Positions 24,060 to 34,774 of a stretch of DNA of 64,000 bases are shown piece by piece. The stretch comes from Ipomoea triloba (taxonomy: Eukaryota; Streptophyta; Magnoliopsida; Solanales; Convolvulaceae): NCBI RefSeq assembly GCF_003576645.1, contig NC_044920.1, positions 24,198,954 through 24,262,953 of the forward strand, in the 5' to 3' direction. The translations under genes and the position numbers were made by a program. The notes under the pieces are model-generated. The model did not search any database and was not told the DNA's origin. It was given only the letters and a program-made list of their open reading frames with translations. Every line of letters begins with the position of its first letter. The stretch's first letter is position 1.

Positions 24060-24335
24060 TAGTCATGTGGCCATTATCATTTGTGGTTAGTTAGTTTCCT
24101 ACTTTGTAGGAGAGTATATACTTTATATCCTGTAACAGTTAATACAAATGAATGAGTATTTTCTTCCCGTAACTTTTCCTACACTCTTCCCTCTCTATCT
24201 GTATTCTAGTACAATCATATAATACACATTACAAGCGATGATCACAGAAGATTTACAACGTAAGAAAGTTTTTATTCACAACACGTTATCAGCATTGCTC
24301 TCGATTATTCCTCGGTGAACGGTACAAATATCCTT
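24060..24335 (+). mobile_element. Possible copia LTR remnant with primer-site motif
   Basis: A TATA-like patch (gagtatatactttatatcc) is followed, about 180 bp later, by cacaacacgttatcagca near 24278. Similar cacgttatcagca phrases follow the 5' LTR in some plant copia families. No second LTR or coding part is seen, so this is a weak call. Confidence 0.35.
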
Positions 24336-25180
24336 TATTATTGTCTATAGCTGTCTAAGGTGATTTTATGTGCGAAGCATGCAATTATCTTATTGTGCAC
24401 TGCTATTTTAAGTCTTTGATTAGGATTTTACTTACATTATCAATACATGATATTATGTGCGGTAATATGCTATAACGAAAAGGGAATAAAATTTACTGTA
24501 AATAAGATATGTACTCTGCGTTGCTTCGTGTTTCTCTCTTCGACTGTGAACGGCGAGAGACCGTGTCCATCAGCCATCAGCGTGTCCTTCACACTTTGCT
24601 CCTGATCGGCTTCACCACTCCAGTGTGCTTCGGCAGTGTGCTTTCCCCGAGAGGGGACAATTTTAACCTTGGATCCCACATTCTCGTGCATGGGGATTGG
24701 ATACTAGAAAGGGTAAAGTGACATTCGGGAATCCATCTTTCCCTTTGTGAAATTCGTTCATTGTTTTTGTTTTTAGGCATACCGGGAGTCCATATTTGTT
24801 TTTCCCTTGTGTGAAATTCCTGGAGTCCATCTTTGCTTTGAGTTGTTTTTTTTTTTGGGACTTTGACTTTGAATTTTTTTTTTTTTTTACTTTGAGTTTT
24901 TAGTTATTAATTAGATATGATTATGGACAGATTTTTTTTTTTGGTGTGCATTATTGAAATGAATCGAGAACCATGAAAATAATGATTAGACATGATTTTG
25001 AATATATTTATAATTATTAGACATGATTAATTATTAATTATTGATTAGACATGATTAATTATTAATTATTGATTAGACATGATTAATTATTAATTAATAT
25101 TGATTTTGAATATATTTATAATTATTGATAGATGATTAATAATTTAGTAACTTATTTAAAAAGATAAAAAAAATATTAAA
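24336..25180. other. AT-rich spacer with short repeats
   Basis: A small balanced-composition patch at 24500-24720 has a short frame that is not recognised. At about 25005-25100 the phrase gattagacatgattaattatt is repeated three times in tandem. Poly-T runs lie at 24847-24890. Confidence 0.4.
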
Positions 25181-25189
25181 TAATAATAA

Positions 25190-26210
25190 GAGCAAATTGT
25201 CATTTGGTCCACTGACTATAGGGGTCCTATTAATTCTAGTCCACGACTTTAAAAAGTGTTAATTGCATACCATGACTTTTCAATTTGTATCAATTTTGGA
25301 CACTCTGATGAAATTTCCGGCCAAATGTCGCCGGATTCTCTTAATCCCACCGATTTGGCTTAATACAAGGGGCAAAAATGTAATTTTCACTATCCAAAAT
25401 AACCCAACCCAAACCAATAATCCCAAACCCGGTTCATGCTTTGTCCTAGATCTTTTGACCTAAGTCAGTGGTTTGGGTTGGGTTATCTTTTGACTACTAT
25501 ATATGTACAGTGCAACTTATATACGCAAACGCTAATCAAAGAGATCAGAGTTTGAACAGTGATTGACATCTCTTCTTCCCCTGTCAAACCCTACCCGAAT
25601 ACCCGGAACTATCCTCAAGGCTGCAGCTCCTCCGCTAACGGCGGCGCTCTTACTAAACAAGCCGGAGCTCGCACATGGCGTGGCCATGCCGGAATTGCCG
25701 GAATTGCCAAAATACAACTGAATTGTCAGATTACATCTTTTTACGGTTACAATTGAACTATGTCCAGTTAAAGTAGAATATTACTGGAGATTTGAGATTC
25801 TTCTCCAGCTCCGGCGGGCGAGACCGACGGAATCTCCTTGCAGCCGCACTTCCGGCAGCGAGCGACGACGAGGATCTGCCGGCACGACGGACAGGAGGAA
25901 TGTGAGCCGAGCCAGGTGTCGATGCATTGCACATGGAAGCCAATTTTCCACTATCCAAAGCATGAACCGGGTTTGGAATTATTGGTTTGGGTTGGGTTAT
26001 TTTGGATAGTGAATATTACATTTTTGCCCCTTGTATTAAGCCAAATCAGTGGGATTAAGAGAATCCGGCGACATTTGGCCAGAAATTTCACCGGAGTGTC
26101 CAAAATTGATACAAATTGAAAAGTCATGGTATGTAATTAACACTTTTGAAAGTCGTGGACTAGAATTAATAGGACCCCTATAGTCAGTGGACCAAAATGG
26201 CAATTTGCTC
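25190..26210. mobile_element. Pack-MULE (Mutator-like element with gene fragment)
   Basis: Terminal inverted repeats of about 254 bp (25190-25443 and 25957-26210) start gagcaaattg. They are flanked by a perfect 9-bp direct repeat, TAATAATAA (25181-25189 and 26211-26219), the target size of Mutator-like elements. The interior has no transposase. It carries at least one piece of a host gene, a RING-H2 finger at 25800-25957. Arms differ by a few bases only, so it is fairly young. Confidence 0.85.
25800..25957 (-). pseudogene. RING-H2 finger fragment (ATL-like) inside the Pack-MULE
   Basis: In one minus-strand frame the text reads [16 protein letters not shown] then [17 protein letters not shown]. 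This is the C-terminal half of a RING-H2 finger (His, Cys, IDxWL, CPxCR), the form found in ATL-family E3 ubiquitin ligases, with a tail like that of the ATL80 type. The first zinc ligands and the membrane segment are not seen. It lies between the MULE inverted repeats, so it was probably captured. A second GC-rich patch at 25570-25735 may be another captured piece. Confidence 0.65.
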
Positions 26211-26244
26211 TAATAATAATGATAAACATAAATTGATGAAAACT

Positions 26245-27540
26245 TCATCCGGTGTTATTTAAATGGTTAAGTTCACCATACAGGTTGTCACGAATGTAAT
26301 ATTTAACCGACCACGGATAAATATTTTCAACATGACAGTTACTGATAACCAACATTTGTATAACATTGTCTGCTACATTGAATAAGATCACATCATCTGT
26401 TCGTGCTATTTGGAAATGCGACGTAATTTCTTCCCACTGTTCGGTGAACCATACCGGTTGAAAGTTGATTTCAATTTTTCTATGTCCTACTATAATTTTA
26501 AGAAGCTCACTGAACACGTCTGCGATACTAAGGAATCGAGATAATCTCGAAAGCTACAAATGTGAAAAAAAAAATTAGTGAAATAAAGATAATGTTGAAA
26601 GAAGTATAAGGTACAATGTATAATGTTACTTACCGCGGATCGTGTAGACAATTTAACATAGAGAGAATGCCATGCATTTATTTGATTAAATGAAAAAGAT
26701 GGTGGTAGAGCGGACCTTGCGTTGACCCGTATTTGGTCTAGCACAAAATGAAAAAGATGAGTTAATATTTGTAGTAAAATATATAATTTGTATATGATAA
26801 TTTATTACGTGATGATACCGCTCTCACAAAGACGGTAAGTTAAGTATTGGCCCTGACGATTGCGCTCCCTTTTTTTTATTGCCGTTGGCGGAGTAGAGAA
26901 ATGTTTCAAAAGTAAAAAAGCCAATATGTCTAAATACAACAACATCTCCAAGATTTAAACCATGATCTGTCATGAAATCAGAAACTCTGGTAGTGAAGCA
27001 CATGTTTTCAAGGGATACTTCTATTCCGTATGTGGGGGCATAAAGCAAAATCACGCTTATTGTTAAATGTTGCATTAAATGTCGATGCATACAATTTGGA
27101 ATTTTCTACATCGCAATTATAAAAAAATGTATAAGAAATAATATCCATAAATATTTGATAAAATTAAAGCAATTAATGTAACAAATACATAGATATAATT
27201 ACCAATGTTATTTGTGATGTAATTGTAATTGAAAACCATGTAATAGTGCATGTAGTAACATCAGGCAAATGTCTTTGGGCACAAGCTTTAAAAAAAAATA
27301 AAAACCATATGAGGATAAATGTAGTTACAAAAGAAAAATAAATGCAAAATGTGGAAAACTATAAGGATAGCTTACGTGATTGGTAATTAATAGCTTGTAA
27401 ACGAATTAGAATATCTTGAGCATATCGTTCAGCATTCTCGTATTCTTCAAACAACATAGCTTCTGGCACTATTGTACCTAACATTTTCAAATAATTTATC
27501 CAAGACGGAGCTGGAGAACATACATATTGATGTTTTATTG
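26245..27540 (-). CDS. B3-domain gene or gene remnant, several exons
   Basis: Two pieces look like plant B3 DNA-binding domains of the REM type. The first, at about 26824-27090, contains SLENMCFTTRVSDFMTD then GLNLGDVVVFRHIG and FTFETFLY; the second, at 26245-26560, contains WFTEQWEEITSHFQIA then DDVILFNV and QMLVIS. The Gly-Asp-Val-Val-Phe turn and Trp-Glu-Glu helix fit the B3 fold. Upstream, 27365-27540 can be read as an exon (APSWINYLKMLGTIVPEA) closed by a GTAAGC donor. Short AT-rich gaps with GT/AG borders separate the pieces. Exon borders are not resolved, no clear start is seen, and the gene may be dead. Confidence 0.5.
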
Positions 27541-27639
27541 TATGCCTTACAGTTGCAACAAAAATAACACATGTGGGTCAATCTTTATTTAAGTCCTTCA
27601 CGGAAAGTCTGACTCTTAGTCAGACTTTATTTAAGCCCG

Positions 27640-28036
27640 TGAAAGGACTTTTTTTTTTTTTTTGTTAGAGGGTAAGATAGACTACATCAGTCCATCTTAC
27701 TCTTTATTTAAGTCCAACTCAATCCGTGTCAGTAAAGGAGTGAAGGACTTAATTTTTTTTTTTGTTAAAGGGTAAGATGGACTACATCAGTCCATCTTAC
27801 TCTAATTTTATATATCCATTTTTTTTTAAAGTCCATGTCCGAGAAGGACTCAATTTTTTTTTTTTTTTTTGTTAGAGGGTAAGATGGACTACATCAGTCC
27901 ATCTTACTCTCTGATTAAAAAAAATTTTAAAAATATTCAAGAAGATGGACTTAATATTCAACAAGATGGACTTAATTTTTTATTACTTGTTTTTAAAGAG
28001 GGTAAGATGAACTACATCAGTCCATCTTACTCTTTT
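27640..28036. repeat. Array of four short hairpins with poly-T spacers
   Basis: Four copies of GTAAGATGGAC-TACATCA-GTCCATCTTAC occur near 27671, 27771, 27878 and 28011. Each has an 11-bp stem and the same 7-base loop; copies 1 and 4 have one mismatch in the left arm. Copies 1-3 are preceded by a gaaggact-like word, a T run and gttagagg. A different hairpin (AGTCTGACTCTTAGTCAGACT) lies just before, near 27606. Confidence 0.85.
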
Positions 28037-28115
28037 GATAAAAAAAAATTAAAAAGATTCAACAAGACAAATCCTCGAAAATTAGTAAATATTTTTTCAT
28101 TGATGATTTAAACGT

Positions 28116-28255
28116 GGACATTGCATCGAAGAGTGGGTTGATCTACGACAATAAATACATCTTTGATTGGTGTTGCTACTAAAGTCCATTTCATTGTGAA
28201 ACCTACGTGTCCGTCGTTGGCCTCGTTGATCCGGATCCCGACACCAAAGGTAAAA
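28116..28255 (-). pseudogene. Zinc-knuckle C-terminal fragment (MULE/FAR1-like)
   Basis: A minus-strand frame reads RGQRRTRRFHNEMDFS, then RCIYCRRSTHSSMQCP, and stops at about 28110. The knuckle is C-x2-C-x4-H-x4-C, preceded by a basic stretch, as at the C-terminus of Mutator-like transposases and FAR1-related proteins. No upstream domains were found, so it is a fragment or a last exon. Confidence 0.4.
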
Positions 28256-28259
28256 CATT

Positions 28260-28675
28260 TTATATGAATTGTCTACGCTTTTATATTGTGCAATTAACTA
28301 ATGCTAATTTTTATTTAGGCACGGATGAAGTCATCAGCCGATGGTGATTGTCTATTATGTACTGTATGATAGTTGCTAACGAATTATTAAATTTGACTAC
28401 GAGACCACATTCTGGAACTTCAAATCAAACGTGCAATTGTGTTGTGCTAATTTCTTAATTAATTAATGCGCTTTATTATTAAGTTTACATAGTTTGTTAT
28501 TGTTATTGGATCCTGTGAGTTTGGACTTTACAATTCCTATCACACTGCATAGGATTTAGACCACAAGTTAATAACGTTGTCGGATGCACGCACATAATAT
28601 TGGAAATAGATAAGGTTTTTCGACGTGTACATGAAAACTATTTTTAGAAATGTTAACAACGTGACGCGGTGATTT

Positions 28676-28711
<36 letters not shown>

Positions 28712-29763
28712 AAAAACCGGACTCTTCCATCTCTTATAATATGTGAACAAGCAAAAAAAATCTAAATTATAAAAAACAAAGCGGCGATTTTTTTGGATAG
28801 ATAATTGTATTAATAAAAACAAAGCAAAAACAAAGCCTTGTTATTGTTCTTTGGGCAACTGAAAAATGAAAGCCGTGTTATTGTTCTTTGGGTAACTCGA
28901 GTCCATCTTTCCTTAAAGTAAAAATGGACTCAAGGAGTCCACTCTACCTTGTTCAGTATCCAAAATGCATGCAGCACTTTTTTGGGATCCAAGGTCATTA
29001 ATATGCTCTGTCGAGGTTATGACTCGCTTCGGCAAGGGACGACGATGATCAGTCCCCTCTCTTCTCTCCATGATTCCGATCGGCCACGCCCCAGGAGGTG
29101 TCGCAGCCCATGGACCGCCGCCGGCTGGCGATCTGCATTCATTGGAGGTGACGAACGTTGGCGTTTCACCCATGGCGCTGTCTACATACACAGCAGGCGA
29201 GGGCGACTGGTTTCTGTAGACGGCGATCGAGGGTGATCGGCTTTCGCAGTCCAGCGGCGACGGAAGTCCGACGGCGGTATGTCCATCGCAGCAGCAACCG
29301 AGCTTCTCCCAGGCAGCAAGCGAAGGCCGGAGTCTTAATCCCTGCGGCGATTGCGACGGAGTCTCCGTTTTCCCTAAAAACAGAGCTGCGTGGAGATTGG
29401 TTTTCTAATCTGCTTCGATGACGTTACATTTGGCATAAAATCAGTTATGTTTTTATTATAAATTATTTATAGTTATTTGTGGTTAATTTGGCATAAATGA
29501 TTTATTGGTTGAGTTATTTGCATGTATGCGATATATGTTGTGTATGTATATACCTGTTTACGCATATTCTGGTTTACTATTGCGCACATGGTATATATAT
29601 ATATACGTAATTATTTTTAACATGTAATTTGGTATGCATATATGTTACCATCTGTGTATAAGTATAATTGTTTATGCAAATCTTGGTTTGTTCATATATG
29701 CATATATTCGTACAGTACGTATAAGGTGCATTATTTATATAATTATGGTTTTATGCTTTATGG
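28260..29763. other. Non-coding DNA with a GC-rich patch
   Basis: A 33-bp A run lies at 28678-28710. A short direct repeat, gtgttattgttctttgggtaac-like, occurs at 28838 and 28874. The stretch 29030-29420 is GC-richer and has exon-like frames on both strands, none recognised. After 29430 the DNA is AT-rich up to the Athila insertion. Confidence 0.4.
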
Positions 29764-31067
29764 TGATGTAGTGAGAGCGGGGTGTGAAAATGGGTGTAAA
29801 GTCGAACCACGAGGATTGGATTTTATGGCACGTAAGGATTAATCACCTAGGCTCTAGTCACCAAGGTCTTGAAACCCATAAGGATCCAAGCAACCATTTT
29901 AAGGATTAAAGTATAACAACTAAGAAGTAATTTTGGAATTATGGATATAAGGGAAAACAAGCCTAAACTAGGATTAAAATCTATTGGGAAGAATGGGTTA
30001 GATTAGGTGTATTACTCTATTGATGCATTAACACTTGAGTTGGGGGATGAACAATAACCCTAGGTTCTTGATGCTAGCACAAAAGAATCCAAGTTTCCAC
30101 AAGGATTAGAACAAAGGTTGCCCCATTCCCATGGTGTATCAACCTAAGTTCTTGAAGAACAAAAGCTATTTAAGCCCCAGATCTACCCCTATTTCCATAG
30201 AAGAGAAAATGGGTTTGAGATTGGGTTGGCTCAAGTCTCCCATCCAATTCCCATTCTGATGGAAGACATTCCAAAGACAAACAACAATCATTGCGCAACT
30301 AATCATTGAAAGATAAAATCAAAATCCAACTCAAACTCAAGAACCCTAAATGGGTGTTCATCCCCTTTATGCAATAATCATCTAACTAGCATCAATAAGA
30401 GCAATAAACACCAAATCTAACCCATACGAAAGACTACTCACTCATATTTAAGGTAAACATAGCAAGATTCAACAAGGAAAGCATAAACATGCAATAAATG
30501 TAAAAACACTTGAAGAAGAGGAAGTAAGAGTTTTACTATTAATGATGGAGAGATGTTGTTGGAATCCCTTCCAAAACCACCAAAAGATGCTTGCAAAGTG
30601 TTCTACAATGTCAATCTAAGCTATTCTAAGCTAAAAATGGCTAATGAAAATATTAGAGAGAGAGTCTAAACTAGCTAGGGTTCGGAGTCCCCCACAAAAT
30701 GCATAAAAACAAGTTTTATACTGTGCAGAGTATCGAGCAAACGGCCTACCATACGGCCGTATGAGAGGCCGTATGGTAGGGCGTTTCACTCCTTCGCTGA
30801 TCGAGGCCATACGGCCATCCATACGGCCGTATGGCTTTTCAGTCCATTTTTCGCCTTCTTCATCGGATCTTCTTGCGTGCACTCCTCTCGACCTCTAAAA
30901 TCGTTCCTTTATGCTCCAAAAGACTTCCGAATGACTCGTTTCAACATTTTATCTAAAGAAAAACAATTCACACAAACAAGTCATAGATTCCAACTTAATT
31001 ACAAGCATTATGTTATCAAAAAGGTTAAGGAATGGGGTGAAAAACGTGTTACAAGACAAAGGCATCA
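29764..31067 (-). repeat. 3' LTR of the Athila-type element
   Basis: Starts tgatgtag and ends ggcatca on the plus strand. Its part 30242-31067 matches 37223-38048 almost perfectly. It contains a TATA box (minus strand, 30714-30720) and two GGCCGTAT palindromes just upstream of it. Confidence 0.9.
30714..30720 (-). promoter_or_regulatory. LTR TATA box
   Basis: The minus strand reads CAGTATAAAAC. Palindromes of ATACGGCC words lie at 30745-30780 and 30806-30835, directly upstream in sense. The same arrangement is present in the 5' LTR (about 37695-37816). Confidence 0.6.
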
Positions 31068-31080
31068 ACTCCCCCACACT
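31068..31080 (-). other. Polypurine tract of the Athila-type element
   Basis: The minus strand reads AGTGTGGGGGAGT directly before the 3' LTR. Near-identical tracts occur at 31739-31749 and 32432-32444. Confidence 0.65.
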
Positions 31081-32670
31081 AGAACTTTTGCTTGTCCTCA
31101 AGCAAAGACTAGGATAACCACTACCAAGCAATGAACATTTATTCCACTTCCTTCTTGCACCACCAAACAAACCACAAACCGACTCATGACAACCTGTCCA
31201 ATTTTCAAGAATCATTTAGGCCTCACAAACAAGTTTCCTTCCCAAGCCAATAACCAAGTGCCAAATTATTAGATTATGTGAGGACCCTGTGTGCACAAAT
31301 GCTAAGTTGAGATTATGCAAAACATGGCTAAAGATGAGATCCCATAAGCTTGCCTTTCTTACTCCCACTAGGTCGATCTTTGGAATGCATGAAATGATCA
31401 AATAGGTCTTTATTCGGCTTATAACGGGGCTAAAGGTGAATGGTTAAACAAAGAAAGGATATGGAGATAAACAAAATTGAGAGAGTTTCACACCTAAACA
31501 TATACTAATCTAAAAGAGATTTGACTAAAATGACCAAGGAGAAAACTGTAATTGGAATAAGGGTAACACTCTAGATCTAGGGTTATGACTTTTTCAAAGA
31601 AGATGGAGAACTTTAGCTTTTATACAACTATTCCTTCTCTTTTTCTTTTTCTCCTTTTTTTTCTTTTTTTTTTTTTTTCATTTCTTTCCAAGACATGACT
31701 TTCAAACATAAACAATGTCTTCAAAATATTCACAAGATACCCCCACACTAAAACAAAACTATCTAGAGTGATGCTAATGGCAATGAGCTCCACAAGAGTA
31801 ATCTCTCCTAGACTAAGGAATAAGTGTTATACTCTCTCAAAGGGTGGAAGGGAAATATTATTATTATTTTTATTTTGGCTAAGGGCTAAAGGGTGAATTA
31901 ACAAGGGTGAACAAAGAAAAACAAATGCAGTGGTGGAACAAGTGCTAAGCACTTTATTAAATGAACAAAAGGCTCAAAAGGGGACAACTAGGGATAAAGA
32001 CATATTCACAGGGTAGGTTTTAAGGCTAAGGGTTAAACAAAAATGGCCTATATCATTTCAAATCATGCAATTTCCTGAGATTTCACATTGGGGAGTAATA
32101 GGGCAAGTTCTAGCAAAGCAACCGTTACCGGAATCTCACATAAGCCTTCACTAGCTAAGCACAACACACAGGATCAAAATTATTCATTTATTTACAAGCA
32201 AACAAAGATATTGGCAAGGGATTGAATCAATCATACGTTTAGCTTCAAATCATCCATCAAAAGTAAGATTGCACAAGTACCACCATACAACCACCAACCA
32301 ACAATAAGGAAGTGTTCATAAGTTCATGCAAGGACAGCGATTACCCAAGAAATATGCACAAAGAATCATTCAAGCAAAATTAAGCAAAAATTTATATATA
32401 CAGCCCAAAATTCAAACCATAAAATGGTCCCACTCCCCCACACTAGAGCCAACCATCGTCCTCGATGGACCAAAAATAAACACATTGGGGGAACCAACAA
32501 AACAGCTAGAACACCAAAAAAAAGATAACTGGAATTGAAAAAGTTCAAGTGCGAGTAAACTAAAGAAACTGAAAGTGCAAAGATTTAAGCAAAAGAAATA
32601 AAAATGCAGAAATTGAAAGGTAGAGTTTAGAAATCTTGTCTCTAGGATGAGCAAAACACCCTCAGGAGTA
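31081..32670 (-). other. Long non-coding 3' region of the Athila-type element
   Basis: About 1.6 kb between the 3' gene and the 3' LTR with no usable frame. It holds two extra polypurine-like tracts and T-rich runs. Confidence 0.6.
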
Positions 32671-34453
32671 TCAATGACTTGGTCCAGCAGAAGGGTCATA
32701 GGGGCAGTAGGGAGGTCTTGATGGTGGAAACTGGCTGCGGTGCCATGCTTGATAATCCTCAATGCGGGTCACTGCTCCTTCCAGATAATCGACCCTAGTG
32801 TTCAGGGTTTGTACCCCGGTATTTATGAGGTGCTGCTCAGTTTGTACTAGCCCCACCTGCTGGGAAATCTGCCCCATTTGGAGCTGCATAGCGCCCAGTT
32901 GGGCCAGCACTTGTTGCTCAAAGTTTAACCTCATTGGCGCATCAGCAGGGGAGTCTGCAGCTGGCTCATCTTCATTCTCTCCTTCCACTGGTGCAGCTTG
33001 GCCACGATGCCCTTGCTCAACCCGAGCTCTCTTTGCTTGTTGCATTTGTTGATACATTGAAGCCATGAGTTCCACTGTAATCTTTTGCACCCCGTCACGA
33101 CTTGGCTGAGTGAGTCGCACCCGTTGTGTGTTGCGCACAATTCTGGTAAGGTAAGGACCCAAGAATAGGCCCTTCACCTTTGGTTTTTCTTGGTTTTGGA
33201 ACAGATGCGCAATAATCATTCCCATGTGTACGCGGCGCTGCCTGACCATTCCATAGAGGCACAACATGTCAGGATGGGTCAAAACGCCAATGGAGTCGTG
33301 GCGGCCACAAACTGAACGAGTCAGAACGTGGTGCATGAACTTGTGAGCCATATTTGTGAAACTCGAGGATCGGCTTGTGGAAGTCTTGAATACAGTGTTC
33401 TCATCGGTCAATTCATCCCAAAGACTCTGTTTGGCCCGCTGTTCGAGGGTCACAAGCCTTACCTCCATAGCCTCCTCATCCAAGTTTTGAATATCATCCA
33501 TCTCCATGTATTGACTGATCTCGTCTGCGCTCAAATGGAACGCTAAACCCCCCGCTATGAATGATATGTTGCGAGTGGAGGGCAAATCAAAGCTTTTAAC
33601 CTCTAGAGTCGCCATGACCTCAAGGAGTAAGGCCGGGTGAGTCTGCTCTCGAAAATCCACTAGTAAAGCTTTCCATTCTGGCAACTCCGTCATTGATAAC
33701 ATTTCATCTTTGACTCCATAGTGCTCTGCCACATCCATATCAATGACATAGTTTGTGTAGATCTTTTGTTTTCTGAACCATGCATAGCGGTCTTGATGGG
33801 TAGTGTTATTGAACGGTGCTTCTACCTGCCTCTGGATGGGTGGAATGGGGTCAGCGGGTTTTCTCGCGGTAGATTTCTTGCGCTGTGGTCTGCAAACAGG
33901 GCTCAAAGGAAAGATACAAGTGCCGGTGTACAGGTTAGGACATGGTTTCAACTATTCAACTATATACAAGAATCTACCAAGACCATGGCTTCAATACTAA
34001 TTCTAATCACACCTCTCTACTATTTTTATGCCAAAAATGAAAATAACAAAATAAGAACAATTTATTTTTTATTTTTTTTATTTTTTTTTTATTTTTTTTT
34101 TCGGATTTTTTTTTTCAGATGTACATAAGGAAAATAAAGCAACAAAATCAACAAAAACAACATTTACAAAGCTTCCTAAACTTAGAAATTGCAACACCCT
34201 CTTCAAAAATTCAAAGAATATGCATAAGAACAAGTTGGGGGAAGTGGGTGTGCTATGTAGAACTTCAAAAGCGAATGTGAACACCATGAGGGTAAAATTG
34301 AAGCATATGTACAAGAATAGAGAAACTAACAACTAGAAACATGCTAAGGAAACTACAATCTAACAATTAATATCATAAATTAAAGCTATATGTTCATGAA
34401 AGCAAAAATTTCAGAAATTTTAGAGAGAAATTGAATTCAAACCTTGAAGCCAT
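32671..34453 (-). CDS. Separate 3' gene of the Athila-type element, spliced
   Basis: Sits where Athila-lineage elements carry an extra, env-like ORF. The long frame ends at 32671. A short first exon, 34443-34453 (ATG plus eight bases), can join at donor AAG|GTTTGA to acceptor TTTGCAG before 33889; the 553-bp intron keeps the frame and gives 1230 bp (409 residues). The protein has a basic N-terminus (RPQRKKSTARK), a central part with SFIAGGLAFHLSADEISQ, an acidic stretch (EGENEDEPAADSPAD) and a Gln-rich, possibly coiled-coil C-terminus. No signal peptide or membrane segment is evident, so an envelope role is not supported. It resembles proteins annotated as ATHILA ORF-1, from memory only. Its function is unknown. 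Confidence 0.6.
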
Positions 34454-34610
34454 GAGTATGAAAGAGAGAAATTGACAAAAGAAGCTTGAGCCTTGAAGCT
34501 TTAATGGAGTATTTGCGCAGGGAATGGGCGTGGGTTTGGGTGGGGAGAGTGGTAGAGAGATTTGGGAAAGGAGAGGGCTAGGGTTTGGCTGAATTAGGGG
34601 AAGAATTTCT

Positions 34611-34616
34611 TTTATA
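34611..34616 (-). promoter_or_regulatory. Internal TATA box upstream of the 3' gene
   Basis: The minus strand reads CAGTATAAAAG about 158 bp before the ATG at 34453. Directly upstream in sense are two GGCCGTAT palindromes (34631-34666 and 34714-34749), the same layout as the LTR promoter. Confidence 0.55.
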
Positions 34617-34774
34617 CTGTGGTCAAACGGCCTGGTATACGGCCGTATGAGAGGCCGTATACCAGGCCCCTCTTTCGCGCCCAGTGCACTGGAACGGGGG
34701 CAGATTGATACGGCCAGGCATACGGCCGTGTGAGAGGCCGTATGCCAGGCCCTTGGATTTTCGAAACCCCACTN

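Noticed and set aside
24509..24721. Possible coding exon of 70 codons
   Set aside because: Short, no recognisable domain, and open on the other strand as well; left as unassigned DNA.
27600..28036. Regular spaced palindromes as a CRISPR array
   Set aside because: Copies include the poly-T spacers and vary in spacing, and the DNA is plant nuclear; there are no unique spacers and no cas genes.
28678..28710. Poly-A run as sign of a processed pseudogene or LINE/SINE tail
   Set aside because: No coding remnant or TSD could be found next to it.
30877..31134. Frame of 85 codons in the Athila LTR, repeated at 37858
   Set aside because: Lies in LTR DNA with known regulatory words; the two copies simply reflect the LTR pair.
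32671..34453. Calling the Athila 3' gene an envelope protein
   Set aside because: Position fits, but there is no signal peptide, no membrane span and no glycosylated ectodomain pattern; the protein looks soluble with a coiled-coil tail.
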